From Moniliophthora roreri (lineage: Eukaryota; Basidiomycota; Agaricomycetes; Agaricales; Marasmiaceae): 64,000 nt of DNA. The translations under genes were made by a program, and so were the position numbers. How positions within the stretch are numbered: position 1 is the first letter of the stretch; each line of letters begins with the position of its first letter. The stretch lies in assembly GCA_001466705.2 (NCBI GenBank), contig LATX02000200.1:1736001-1800000 (forward strand), given 5' to 3'. Below are positions 48,115 to 60,433 of the stretch, piece after piece. The notes beneath the pieces were generated by a model that worked only from the letters and a program-made list of their open reading frames with translations, did not search any database and was not told the origin of the DNA.

Positions 48115-49898
48115 CTACCGAGTAAAGAGGCTCTCGAAGAAACTTCTTTCCTGGATATCTCTACTCTTTCCTCTGATTCCCCAGATACCCCAGTTCGTTT
48201 TCACCATCACCCTCGGATCGAAATCAGCCACTTCCCATTTCTCGCTCCCAAACGGATTAGGACCAGGAGTAATAACCCACTCGAACTCACCCGCTACACC
48301 GGGCGCCGTCGACAGAGATTTCACATCTCGCTCGACATCGGCCGGTGAGAAGCCTGTGACGAAAACGGGACACTTTGATGCCAATAGCATAGGAAGTACA
48401 GGTCCCCATTCTGTGGGTGAACTGATCTGTAGTAGAGGTTCACCCGATTCGTTTGTTGAGGTCGGTGAAGGGAACCCGAATCCAGGGGAGAAAAAGAAGA
48501 AGACATCACTGTAAGGATCAAGCGTTTCCTCGAATAGATGGTGGACATCGGCGTAATTCGACTGCAGGCCGGATATAGACATCTGATAGGAATAGGGAGT
48601 CGTGTATGACGGAACGCCATAGCGCGTTAAGGAAGATCTTGTCCATTTAAGGGCTGGAATCGGGGCCGGCGTCGGAGGCTGATAGACATTTGGTACATAG
48701 AGTGGTTTCTCTGTTACCTCTGTGCTCGAAGACTCGCTTTGCGCCGAGTCCTTCGATTGATCTGATGAAGATGATGTCGCGGATTCTTGCGCATCAGCGG
48801 AAGTCGATGCCACCTGTTCAGAATTCTGGGGTTTTTCTTCGCCACCCTGATGTTGAGACTTTTCGGTTTTCTGTGCCTGGACTTGTCGCGGGAGAGAAAC
48901 CTGAGGTCCGACGAATAGAACGTGGAAGTTGGCAGCGGGGAACAAAAAACCAAGTTGTTCCCAAACATGAGGAGGCAACGATGATTCTGCGCGGGCACCG
49001 AGGACGAATATTCGAACCTGTGGTTTTCCGACTGATGCCTCGTGCGTCTCTGGTGCACCAGGTTCGACATGAAGTGTGGACCTAATAGCTAAAAACACCG
49101 TTATCGGCAGGCAGCTTACAGGAGAGAACTGAAAAACTTGCCAGCCATAGAACGACTTCCTTCCGGAGTGAGACGTTGATTGTTCAGCATGAGGGAGCTG
49201 TGCTGGTGCAGAACACTTCCAATGGTCATAGGATATGTGAGCAGTTTACTGGCGTGTCTGCGCGACCTCTCGGTGTCCATGGAATTGAAACCACGCGTGT
49301 ACCAGAAAACGTCCCAGTTGGCAAAGGAAATAGCTTCCTCATAGCCCTGCGGACCTGCAATAAGCACGCAGCTGTCAATCCTGTTGCGATATCGAAGAAA
49401 CGGATGTCGCACACCTGGTAATTCAAACTCGGGAAATTTCCTACCACTACGCAAGTCGTGTTCATCCTCGTTCGCTTCCCGAAGTCTTGAACAATATTTT
49501 TCATGTTCCTTGTCCTCCTTCCAGTGCTCCTCCGAGCAATGGGTCGGCCAACCACAGTCTGGACACTCGAACTGCACCGTTTTTGGTTGAGCTTGTGTGT
49601 GCGCATGAATGTGGCTGTGGCCTGCAACGCAGACTGGACAAGGGGCCATAGACGATATCACTTCTCCCCTTGCTCGAACCTGAGGGAAAGGCGACTTTGA
49701 AAAAGGATGAAACAAGTCATCTTCGGAGAGGAGCGGGACAGGTTCTTGAAGTTCCTGTTTTTCTTTTGCCTTGGACTTTCGAAAGAGTCCTAGAAATGTT
49801 CTCGTCTGGTGATATTGGGGATTCCTGGGAGATATTCGAGGGTGCAGGGTACGAAGAAGACGCGTATTTGACCTCTGGCAAACCAGCGAAAAGGCCAT
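48115..49898 (-). CDS. MSS51: MSS51-like mitochondrial COX1 translational activator
   Basis: Predicted 556 aa. In yeast Mss51 activates COX1 mRNA translation and couples it to cytochrome oxidase assembly. A basic presequence precedes GLFRK. A MYND-like zinc region follows (CPVCVAGHSH, CPDCGWPTHCSEEHW, KYCSRLRE). The conserved core includes FANWDVFWYTRGFNSMD, TYPMTIGSVLHQHSSL and, late, GEFEWVITPGPNPFGSEKW. A Ser/Gln-rich insert lies in the middle (48.7-48.9 kb). Introns are 49355-49414 (60 bp, stop-free and in frame) and 49089-49141, which has a GC donor. It starts 132 bp from divergent HIS3. Confidence 0.92.
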
Positions 49899-50030
49899 GA
49901 AATTTGTGGGCGCCTAGTACTCCTTACTGTCGACAGAGTCTCGGGCGTTTATTTTGTATTATTGTCCAACGGCTTCCAAGTCTCCAGCACCAAAAAAAAA
50001 AAAAGAAAAGTATCTCTGCTTCCTACCACC

Positions 50031-50787
50031 ATGTCAGCCCGTCAAGCATCCGTATCTCGCACAACAAGCGAGACATCAATAGAAGTGTCAATCAACCTGG
50101 ACTGTGCACCTGGAAGTGACATTGCTCAAACCATCGATGTCTCGACAGGGATCGGCTTCCTCGACCATGTATGTCAAGACTTGATAAATTATCAACCATG
50201 AACTGATTCTCTCATCGAGATGTACACGGCTCTAGCAAAGCACGGAGGAATGTCTCTCACCATGAAATGCAAGGGCGATCTCTGGATCGACGATCACCAT
50301 ACAGCAGAAGACAGTGCGATTGCTCTTGGGACAGCATTTAAGCAGGCATTGGGTGAAGTCCGTGGAATTCGTCGATATGGTACTGGTTTTGCTCCTCTTG
50401 ACGAGGTGCGTGGTCACACCATCTTACTTCTTCAATATATTCTTAATCCCCGTCGTTCCAGGCTCTTTCTCGAGCCGTCATCGACATTTGTTCACGGCCC
50501 TACTGCGTAACTGATCTCGGGCTCAAAAGAGAGAAGATTGGCGATCTCTCGACGGAGATGATTCCACACATCTTTTACTCGTTTGCAATTGCTTCCGGGT
50601 GTACTCTTCATGTAGACGTTCTGCGCGGAGAGAACGACCATCATCGGTAAGTTCTAGTGTTGATTCTTCTTCATCTCTCACCGCTATTAGAGCCGAGTCT
50701 GCGTTCAAAGCATTAGCACTTGCCATCAAGCAAGCGATCGAGAGAACAGGAAGCAACGATGTTCCAAGTACCAAGGGTGTTCTATGA
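50031..50787 (+). CDS. HIS3: Imidazoleglycerol-phosphate dehydratase
   Basis: Sixth step of histidine synthesis: dehydration of imidazoleglycerol phosphate, Mn-dependent. 201 aa, normal length. [31 protein letters not shown] and [11 protein letters not shown] carry the conserved metal-binding His/Glu sets, and the C-terminal [20 protein letters not shown] is the second HHxxE-type motif. Introns are 50169-50219, 50406-50461 and 50647-50690 (44 bp, the shortest accepted in this window). An A-rich tract lies about 40 bp before the ATG. No perfect TGACTCA site was seen in the short shared promoter. Confidence 0.96.
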
Positions 50788-51016
50788 TCCACATAACGGC
50801 TCACCGCTGAATTGTGAAGTTTTCAATGATTCTAGCCTTCTTCACTCGTGCAATCGAAGGAACACCATACGTGTATCTAGGCATTCCGAAAGAATAGAAT
50901 TAATATACAATATACACACGTCTCAGTACTGCTATAAATATCGAAATTTCCCTCACGACCTTCCCCAGAAGATACACTGCTTCTCGGCTGGGGGATTCAG
51001 CTAGACGATGTTGTGG

Positions 51017-54000
51017 TCAGCTGGTCTTCCTAGCCTTGGCTTTAGAAGCACACACCTTAGCGCCTCTCGGGCAGTTGAATGCTTCAGCGAACTCTGGAAT
51101 GTTGAACACGGTTCCGTCAACGCGGTAATTGTTAGGTGAATGAGGATCTGTCCTGATTCGCTGGACTGCAGCAGCAGGTTTCATGTTTCGTGCCCACACC
51201 CGAGCGTTGGAAATGAAAAATAATTGTTCTCTGCAGGACAGGTGAGTGAAAAATCCGTATGTTCCACATAGTCAAGGAACTTACCTCGTATAATTGAGCC
51301 CAGGTAAAAGATATTCATTCCCTTTTACATAAGACTCCTTGTATTGAGCTTTCCATGCGCGGTATGCTTGTATGAGACCGGTATCCCCAATGTTCTCGCC
51401 TGAGGTGCTATAGGAAGTCTTCAGTTTTCTATACTGTGAACCCTTGGACCAAGAACTTACAAATTTCCCTGTAGGAGTCAAAATCAGCCCTCGTCATTCT
51501 GCCAAAAATAATTCAAGGACCCACGTTGACATGAACCTTACCACCTTTGCCGTCACCGATAGTGTACCCTAGCATGACCAGAAACGTAAGATGGTGCCGT
51601 ATATCATTGAACGTGATAAAATTACCGTTGTACTGTTTCACGATGCAATCTAATTTTTCCTGGTAACCTTCGGACGTGGAGTTGGTCCACCACTCCTCCA
51701 ATTTTCCTTCTTGGTTATACAGTCGACCAGCGGAATCGAAGGCGTGCTGCTGAAGTTCAACGCAATTTGAATGTACAGCGGAAACACACTCACAGTCAGT
51801 TCGTGAGCTGCAACATGACCAAACGCGCCGTATGAGAGATAACCAGGCCTAAGAAAACATCAAAATTGGCACCTCTGACACATAGTTGACGCACCAGTCC
51901 TTGTGGAAGAATGGCGGCTGCAGGATTCCTGCAGGGAAGACAATCTAAACAGCAGTTAACCTGAGCTGTGTATCCAAAGCGCGAAATCACGAACCTCATT
52001 GGCAGGTGGATTGAAGTATGCATTGACCATGGATGGGTACATCTCCCAACTTTCTGGGTCTCTCTGCCTGCCAAGCTTGTTCCAACGTTTGAACTCATCG
52101 CTTATCCTAACAAAAATGTAGATGAGCACCCTACATCTTTACTGGGGCGAAAAATGGAACGTACGAAGCACTCAAGATATTCTGGAAATATTTGTCCTCG
52201 TGGATGTCAACCAGATGGTAGTACATTGCAATGGAGCGAGCATTATTTGTATCAGGAGACAAGGGGTAGCCGACTTTGACTCGGATGGCTTCAGCCTGAA
52301 ATAGGCAATGAGCAAATTTGTCACAGCACAGGACGCTACGTGCCTTCTCTTCAGCAGCCTTGGCCGACTCCTCATCCATCCAGTCAATGCTCTTCAGCGA
52401 CTTTCCAAATGCTTTCACAATATCTAGACGCAACACACAGTTACTCCAATGCCAGAATCCAGAATGAAAAAGCATACCGGTTATGACTTTCGTTCCTTTC
52501 TCCCTCGACTCTCCCGCGAACGTTTGATTGACGAAAAATCTACCGGCGCCAAATCCAAGTGCCTCCTCAACCTGTCGAACACAATGTTCCGCACGATCAC
52601 CAACAGCACCCTTCTTGATACCCGTCAAAGTTTCTACCAGTGTTCTCTGCGCTTTCCAAGCATCCGTACTCATCCCCAAGTAAGGAGAAAGGGCCAAAGC
52701 AGCGCGAACTATGAGATATGCTTCAATCACATCCGATGAAGTGCTGTTAAGAATGCTCGACAGAGATGCTGCATACGGAGGATGAGTAAAGATAACCCTC
52801 TCAGGGAAGTTCCGAGGAGCAAACGTGGAGAAATATTCGGGGAAGTGTATCTGAGGCAGAGCTTCAGTGAGGTTAGATATAGGGGCAGGATTGTACGTGG
52901 CAATTGGATCGCCCTGTAGGATCTCACTGGTAATTAAGCAAGAATGTTAGGGAATAGCTTTCGGGAGACGAATCATGAACGTACAGGTCCAAGCTAGCAT
53001 TCGCAATCAAGGTCTCGAACTTGAGGATCTTCTTTGCTAACTTGCGAGCCCGTTTGGGCTTATTGCCCGGTTTCTTGCCGCCGTTATCATCATCGTCATC
53101 ACCCCATGGAGGCCAAGGCCAAGGTGGCCAGGTGTTGTCGGTCTGAACTACCACGGGTTTAGATGATCCTGATATGCGTTTAGCTTCATAATCTTCCTCG
53201 TCGTCAGTCACAGCTAAAAGAAGTTTCTCGAGAACGTCTTGATACACTTCGCGAACATCGTCATCCTGGTAATATTCCTGGGAACGGAAGATGAAGAAGC
53301 ATGCGCAATGAAGCAGTATACACTCTTACTTTCGAAGGAAGACCCAGTGAAGGTTGGCTGAACCAGAGGACCATGTGATTGGGGTCAACCCCCACATCTC
53401 CTTCAATATCGAAGCTGAATAGACCTCCAACGCCTAAAATGACAAGGCATTTGAGTGGAGTGGGAGAGCCAAAAGCAAGCGACATACCACGAGAGTGCAT
53501 GAAAGCGAGTGCCTCGGTCAAGCCAGTTTTGTTCTTCTCTTCCCTAGCTGAAGACACTTCTGTCCCTTTTCCGCGATACAGGTCTTTTAGAGTGTGCAAA
53601 AAGTCCAACAAGGGCTCTTGTCCGATGTCATCCAACTGTTCTTCATTCAAACAAGACTTGTAAAGACCGCGAAGTTTATCCAAAACCTGCTTGTCATGAT
53701 GAGAGGTACCATTGTCAGAACCCTGGAGGATTTCCCGAATGACAACTCCGTTGTCTTGGGCTAACTTTTCAAAATTTCCGAAGCTACCCTTATCAGCGGG
53801 TAAGGGATGTGCCTTGAGCCAACCTCCGTTCGCGTAGTCGTAAAAGTTCTCGCATGGGTCTTGAGATGTGTCCAGCGAAGAGAGGATTGAGGCTGATAAT
53901 ATGATGCAATCTGCGTCGAAACAAACGGACTGAAGAGTGTTTTAGTGTTCCGTTCCGCATTGGAGATTGTCAGCACTCACTTCCTCTGGTTTGTTAGTCG

Positions 54001-54483
54001 GCGAAGGTGGAGCAGCAGTCGTAGTCGAGATCGAAGTTGACGTAGCCGTAGTGATCGTGGTTGAGGTTCCTATGTGCGTAATTGTTGCTGTTTGTGTGAT
54101 TGTTGAAGGGGGTTCGTCGTGTTTACCACGTTCCACATTGAGCTTGTGCTGTACACCTGCAAACAGGCCAATGAAAACCTGTCCAAGAAAGTTAGCGGGG
54201 TATTTCTGGAGCCACTTTCTAATGACGTACGGATGCCAATACCAGCAAAATTAACACAAGGATGAGGAGCACTTTGGTAAGAGGTGTAAGGGGCTCTTGA
54301 GCAACAGCATTGAGTCTGTCTGCGAACGACGGATTCTCGTGCCGTTCAAAGTTATGTTCTTCTGCATCTGGATCCTGCAGCAATGGTGCTGACTCTGCAA
54401 TGCGTCAGTATACGAAAGAATAGAACGGCCCCACATTACGATGCACCTTGGTCAGTTGATGGCCTTGGGAGCCTGTCCGCCAT
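51017..54483 (-). CDS. M13 (neprilysin-type) zinc metallopeptidase, type II membrane
   Basis: N-terminal cytosolic tail MADRLPRPSTDQ, one membrane anchor (TKVLLILVLILLVLAS), a Thr/Ser-rich stalk (STSISTTTAAPPSP), then the M13 ectodomain from CENFYDYANGGWL. The zinc site HELTH is assembled across an intron near 51795 and is followed by AFDSAGRLYN. The third ligand is in SGENIGDTGLIQAYRAW. The C-terminus (RVWARNMKPAAAVQRIRTD; HSPNNYRVDG) is typical and ends with a Lys-rich tail instead of the usual Cx(x)W. About 50 residues of Trp/Pro/Asp/Lys-rich sequence (WPPWPWPPWGDDDDDNGGKK) at 53.03-53.15 kb interrupt the helical ectodomain. Roughly a dozen introns. Confidence 0.9.
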
Positions 54484-54646
54484 GATGGTAGACGGTGACA
54501 GGCTTCTATGGCTGAACTATAAGCACGCTTGCCTGTAGGAGAACGCGAGGCGATCCTGCAGGTGAGGGAAGAGAACAAGCACCCTGTCCCAGGTTGCTCC
54601 GGAAGTTTCAGCGCTTCGGAACACAGCCACACCTTTCTCCACTGCG

Positions 54647-54660
54647 GATAGATAGATAGA
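54647..54660. repeat. Short GATA repeat before the coilin-like gene
   Basis: Three and a half GATA units, 15 bp upstream of the ATG at 54676. Confidence 0.55.
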
Positions 54661-54675
54661 TCGCCATTTTATCTC

Positions 54676-56405
54676 ATGCGTCTTCGTCTGCAGACCGAAT
54701 CTGGTCTTCCATCCCTTAAAGCATGGTTTTCATTTCATGCTAAGGATGAACCAACTATTTTGGATGTTAAAAAGTCGCTTTGCAAGTCGGTGAAAGGTCT
54801 CTCTGACCAGAAAATTTCGTCCGGGGACATCACCTTTGAACTCGAAGGTTTCGAATTACTCGATGAACTTGACGTCGATGGACTACTGAAGGAAGGGGAC
54901 CTGGTCGTGATCAAGCCAAAAGCAGAGTGCTCTTCTGCTGGAAAAAAGCGAAAAGCTGAGGAGAAAGGTGTGTTTATCACGTTCTACACTCGCGGACCAT
55001 GGTTTGATACGTTTACAGTGTTTACAGTGGTGCAATCCAACAAAAAGCGCAAGGAAATACATCACGTCTCATCTTCACGGGAGTGCTCCTCCTCCTCCCC
55101 CTCATCTTCGGACGAAGATAGCTCGTCTGAAGCAAGCAGTTCAAAATCAGAATCATCCTCAGAGTTAGAGTCCGAGTCAGACACCTCTTCCTCTAGTTCA
55201 AGCGCACCATCAATAGCGCCCATAGCACCGACTGTTGTCAAAAGTCAAACTTCAGAACAAAAGAGGTGGGTTGTTCGCGCACGCATCAAGCTTGGGCTCA
55301 TGCAGGGTCATCAGGATCACCAACCAGGTTCCCCCTGGACATGGATCCACGCAAACTCACAAGCGGAATCAACGTCGTAGGCTTAAAAAGAAGTACGAAG
55401 CCGCGGCTAAAGGTCTTGTTCCACCATCAGTACTACCCCCCAAGGGTACATCCTCCGTAAACCTCGCCCCATTAGGCCCCAAAGTTATACCGACATCTGC
55501 GCCTATACAGTCAGAAAGGCAGCAATCTCATATCCAGCATGAACCTCAAGATAAGCTTAACCTATCAATGTTCTCTCTCGGGAATAAGAACAAGAAGAAA
55601 GGTTTTAAACAAGCTTCGACCTTACCGTCCGCACAGAAGAAGATCATCTTTGAGACTGTCGCTTCCGAACCACCTCTTCCTTTTGCCTCAGCACTGGTAC
55701 CCACACCCACCCATCCCCCTCAGCCGAATGGTCACAAACCTTTGCCGCGGCTCATATCTCCTTCGGAAAAACAGGAGAAGGGACTTTTACCATCCAACAT
55801 GTTCGTCACAAGCGTGGATGTGGAAGGCGATTCGCCTTGGAAACACTTTAAGAAGACGAAGGCTCGTAAAAATGCACTCGTACAAGTGGACGAAAACCCA
55901 CTTTCTTGGTTGGATGATATTACAACTCAGAGAGAAGAGGAAGTTGAAGACGAGCCTATAGCTCCAGAATGCGGAGAACCCACAGTCGTTAATGAAACCG
56001 CAATCGAAGTGGACGCCAAAGCGACGCTAATTTGGACTGTTGCAGAGAACACTTTTGACACTCTTTCCATCATTCAGAAAGCTGAAGGCAAAGCACTGAC
56101 TGATGTCATTCGTCCTGGTGTCGTAGTTGGATGGAAGGTGTGTTTCCTTACTTCAATCTTCGCGGGATGTTCCTCACACAAGAATTCAGGCTCTGGCTCT
56201 CAATCCTGTGACTTTTTGCCCCGAAATTATGCTTCACCTCGCCACGGTCCTGTCTCCATCACCTGATCTTTCTACCGTGTCTATCCGCAAAATGATCAGG
56301 CCTGGAGTTGAGGAATACGCTGAAGATGATGACTGCGATGAGATTGTCGCAACGGAGACTATCTTCGAGAGCGGATGGAAGGTCATTAACAACATTGAGG
56401 CTTAA
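54676..56405 (+). CDS. Coilin-like nuclear protein
   Basis: Predicted 522 aa. The N-terminal ~95 residues form a ubiquitin-like, coilin-type module (MRLRLQTESGLPSLKAWF; DELDVDGLLKEGDLVVIKP). The middle has KKRK basic patches, a long Ser/Glu tract and a basic motif THKRNQRRRLKKKYEAA. The C-terminal ~110 residues resemble the coilin Tudor-like fold (VIRPGVVVGWKALALNPVTF). Coilin organises Cajal bodies and snRNP maturation. Introns are 54968-55027, 55266-55314 and 56138-56189; the first has a duplicated acceptor. Architecture supports coilin; the animal RG box is not obvious. Confidence 0.7.
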
Positions 56406-56655
56406 TCGCGGGATCGTATTGTAGTCAAGTACCATACATCTGCATCAACATGATCAACATCTTGCTTGGGTTGACCTGGTTGCATCCCAACGATAGCGCT
56501 TCGGTCAGTTGTCGCTCGTGATCAGACGTCAGTCATTTGTCGAGTTTGACTGCAACGCCTACAAATTTCGAGCGTGACTAGGACATTGCGTTTCCAGTCG
56601 ATGCATCGTATCGGATTCCCAAGGTAATGTGTATAATGTATTAACACTAACATGA

Positions 56656-59212
56656 TTATGCCCTGTCAGAGATTTTCTCGTTTGTAGTTCCAGAGTGGAA
56701 TTCTCCCTCTGGCAACTCGTTCAATACATCTTCTTGCGCGTCAAGCTTCCTGAAAGATAACCAGAATGTGGTTCCAACTACAGTCGCAATGATACCGACG
56801 CTTCCGTAGTTCCACGTCAATAATGGATCTTCGACCAGGGCTGAAGTTCGAGAGTTGTTCATTAGCAGCACTCCGCCTGATTGATAATAGGCATAACTTA
56901 CGCAGGAAAGCCTGAGAGAGAGCCGCTCCAACAGCGTTGGTGAATAAGAAGATGGACATGACCAAAGAACGCATGTTTTTGGGTGCCTTCGTAAAAGCGT
57001 ATTCAAGACCGGTGATGCTGGCCAAAATCTAGACGAGAATAAGCATGCAACTGACGACTGTAAACGGTGAATATGTTGAATACTTACTTCACTCAGAGCA
57101 ATCAAGACATAACTAATTACCATGGTCGATGAGATCCATACGCGAAAATAACAGCGAGACTCACGAGCCAGTCTGAATCCAGACGTTCAGAGGCGAAGGA
57201 TTGTTTGCACACTCGTTGGCCCGGTATCCACAAGGGCTAGTCTGGTATATGTAGTGTTGCACAACTGTGACTCGTCTGTTAGCCAGCTCGTCCGTCTAGT
57301 CAACTTCGAACGGGTTCATACCAGCAGCCCAAGCCATCGCAGCAGCTCCCGAGAAGAACCCGCCCGTAATCTTCTTGAGTGACGTCCATCTGATACCCCT
57401 ACGACGGAGAGCAGGATAGATCTGCCAGGTCTCAGCAAGGTTGTTCTCATGACTGGTTGATGCGACGTACCACATAATCACATAGAGGAATGAGGATGAT
57501 CAACGACAATGGGTTCAGGTTGGTCAGGATATCATTAGGCAATCCATGCGTTTCCATAGTCGCAGCCTGGGATATCAAGTTGTGGTTGATTTGACCATAA
57601 GTGAGCCCTGAAAACGCGTTAGGGTATACAGTGATTTAATGTTCGGAAACTCACAATAGATAGGATACCAGAGAAAGACAGAGCATGCTTTGAGTCCACG
57701 CCTGACTTCATCGACCCACTGATCATCAAATGTCATCCATTGCGGCCTTTGTGCCTGACGGCTGGGCTTCACATCTTCCCAGAACGCGTCAGAAGTCATG
57801 TTCTTGAAGGTCGCGACGGGATTGATACTCCATTTTCCTTTGGCAGCGAAACGCCATAGGAGCATGGAACTCGCTAAAACTGAGCCGTTTGGTGGACTCC
57901 TCACATAACTTTCTATAAATCAGCGCGCGAAACACAGAAACAGAGAAAAATGTACCGTTTTCGCCCAAAGAAAAGGACAGCGGGACAGATCAAGAATACG
58001 ATCGTTGGCAGCGTGAACGAAAGCCAGAACCCGACATACTAAAGACCAGAAGATTAGCATAAAAGGGCACGGCGCCTCTCGATTAGTTGACACACGTTTT
58101 CGGCATAGACCATGCAAATCTGACCAACAAGCGATCCGATGTTGGTGAAGAGGTAGAAGTACTAAACAAGCAAGTGAGAATTAGCTAAATGCGAAGCTTG
58201 ATCAAACACAAGGTCCAACATACCATGTAGATTCGAGAGACAGTCTGTGCGGGATCGACAATAACACGCTCTCCGCTTTCGGTTGTGACTACGAAAAGTT
58301 TTGTGCGTTTATATTGTTCAGCGATAAGAGGTGAAATGTTAGCCTTAGCAGAAGCTCAGTAAGCAATTCATCGTGAAGAATTCTGATATGAAGCCACCTT
58401 GAAAAATCCAGTTCCTTGAACGACACAATCAGATCGCAGACAGGGACAGTTGCATCGCGGAAGTCTCACCTAAACCAGTGATGATCATGCCAATAACGAA
58501 TATGCCCATAGCAGCACCCGTTTTTTCAATCACTCCAGGAATAGCGGAAATGATGAGGATGATGTGTCCGAGAAAGGCAATGGCAATTCCGACGTATATT
58601 GTGTTGAATCGACCGAGCTTGGTATCTGCGACATAGCCACCCAATAACGGACACATATATGCCCAGAACTGATAGAAAGTGTTCAAACCGGTTGAAGTTC
58701 GTTGATTCTGACCCAACGCCCCTGACCGGTATTCTGTACCTCCTGCTCCCGTCCGCGAGCCTGGAGGAAGGGGTTGTTGAATGAAGTTGACCTACAGAGG
58801 AACAGGATTAACGTTTTGATATCAATCTGTATTCAAATGGCGATTCACGAAAACGACAGTGGAATCGTAGTAGGAGAAACGTTCAGCCATCTCTACTATG
58901 GCGATCACTGGAAGCACCGGTCAGTCGAGCTATAGTGACAGAGAGAATGGACTCACAGAAAGCAGTCCATGGAACCTTGTCGGATATCCTCCTGAGAGTA
59001 GCCTTTTCCTCCTCTGTAGGAAATACCAATCCGCTGTGAATGCCGTCTAACTCGTGCTCGTCTATTACACCAGACTTTTCGCTAGAGGAGTAGTCAACCT
59101 CAGGTTGTTGCTTCTTTATCTCGACTTCGTGATAAGCAACCTCATGAGTGGCGGCGAGTTCAGCCACGGTGTCAACCTGTAAGCCAGCCATAGCAACGGT
59201 TTGGAGAGGCAA
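56656..59212 (-). CDS. PTR2: PTR2-type proton-coupled oligopeptide transporter (POT family)
   Basis: Plasma-membrane symporter for di- and tripeptides. A long acidic N-terminal tail ends at PWTAF. Then come the POT signature EMAERFSYY (ExxER proton site), YQFWAYMCPLLGGYVADTKL, GLGTGFFKANISPLIAEQY, YFYLFTNIGSLVGQI, the cytosolic loop with WEDVKPS, the second bundle (WYPIYGLTYGQINHNLISQA; FFSGAAAMAWAAGM) and LASITGLEYAFTKAPKNMRS, with an acidic C-tail. About 12 introns. A second Met at 59191 (MAGLQVDTV) is an equally good start. No frame damage seen. Confidence 0.93.
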
Positions 59213-60433
59213 GGTACCCGCTGTAAACGGAGCCCATATGGTCTGCTTTAAACAAACAGGAAGGGCCTAGGTCGGGAAGTTGGGTGGAGTGCAGAGCTGA
59301 TGCTCCTTCCTATCTTCTGTGAATCTCAATAGCATTCGTATGGTGGTGTATCATTCCCATGATGCCAAGGAGCCTAATTGAGGGTCGGAAGAGCTTGGGG
59401 GTTGGCATACAGCAGCAGAAGAGAATGCCGAGACAGACACAAGCTGAAGAGTATTCGGGTTGATCCCATTTGTCTAAAAGCTCGTCAGCCGACCAGATAC
59501 GCCAGAGAACTTAATGATGGATTACCGAGCTTCCAAACTTTCATCTCTCGTTTATGGTATGATAGGGGCAGCTTGTACTGAGTAGTGAGTTCCTGATGCG
59601 AGCGATGATTCTGTACCTGTGCATCGTGACCACACGAACTTTTCAGAATAGACCTGAACGAGTATGTGTAGGAGAGGGACCATGCGCCTTTATATCAGCG
59701 ATAACGTGCAGGCGGCCAGGAATTGGGTGCATTGAATTCAGAGAGATAAGCCTATGGCAACGTCCTGCGCCAAGACGCTCTCAAGCGCTCGAGCTCGAGA
59801 CCGAAGCCCTTGATCTTGCAAACTAAACTTGAACTTACCTAGGGATGGGTTGCTACTGGGTTGCTGCCACTTTCAAACAGGCGGGAATAGCTGAGAAAGG
59901 ACGAGAGCGTGGAGGAGGTGTGTAGCGTCAGGTGTATTGACAGAACAAGAATAGCAGGCCCGTACTAGATTCAGTCGTACCGAGCCCTTAGAGAACGAAT
60001 GAATGTTTCGACCGACGCAGGAAAGCGTATGGGGGCGGCCGTCTTCAGCAGCGTGGTAGAAGTCGCTTTTGGTATCCTGAATGATGTACATATTGTTGGA
60101 TTTTCGCCGAAATGCTCTGCCTAGACAAAAATTGCAGTTGCGATGATTCCGGACCCTATTACAACCACTTGCACCCAAGCACAGCTATAGTGGAACGAGT
60201 CGCTGAAACCGTATCATTCTGTCCTGTGGTCCCCGTGCAGATCAAAGGTGTACTAGAGAAATCGTGAGAGAAATCTTTGCCGGGCTATGTAAGTTATACT
60301 TGCCTACTTATGGCGTTCATCTCAGTTTGCCTCTCAGCTCTTCATGATGGATAGCAGCACCTCATTTGCGGGAGTGCAGTATACTGATCTAAAGGGCATG
60401 GTTCAAACTCCCGACTAGTCACCGCATGAATTC

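Noticed and set aside
55266..55323. Coilin intron acceptor at CAACCAG (55323)
   Set aside because: It leaves the downstream frame wrong. The acceptor at 55314 gives KRITNQVPPGHG in frame.
59873..60178. 101-aa minus-strand Cys/Arg-rich frame
   Set aside because: Lies in the TRP4/PTR2 promoter interval; no homology I recognise and no splice structure.
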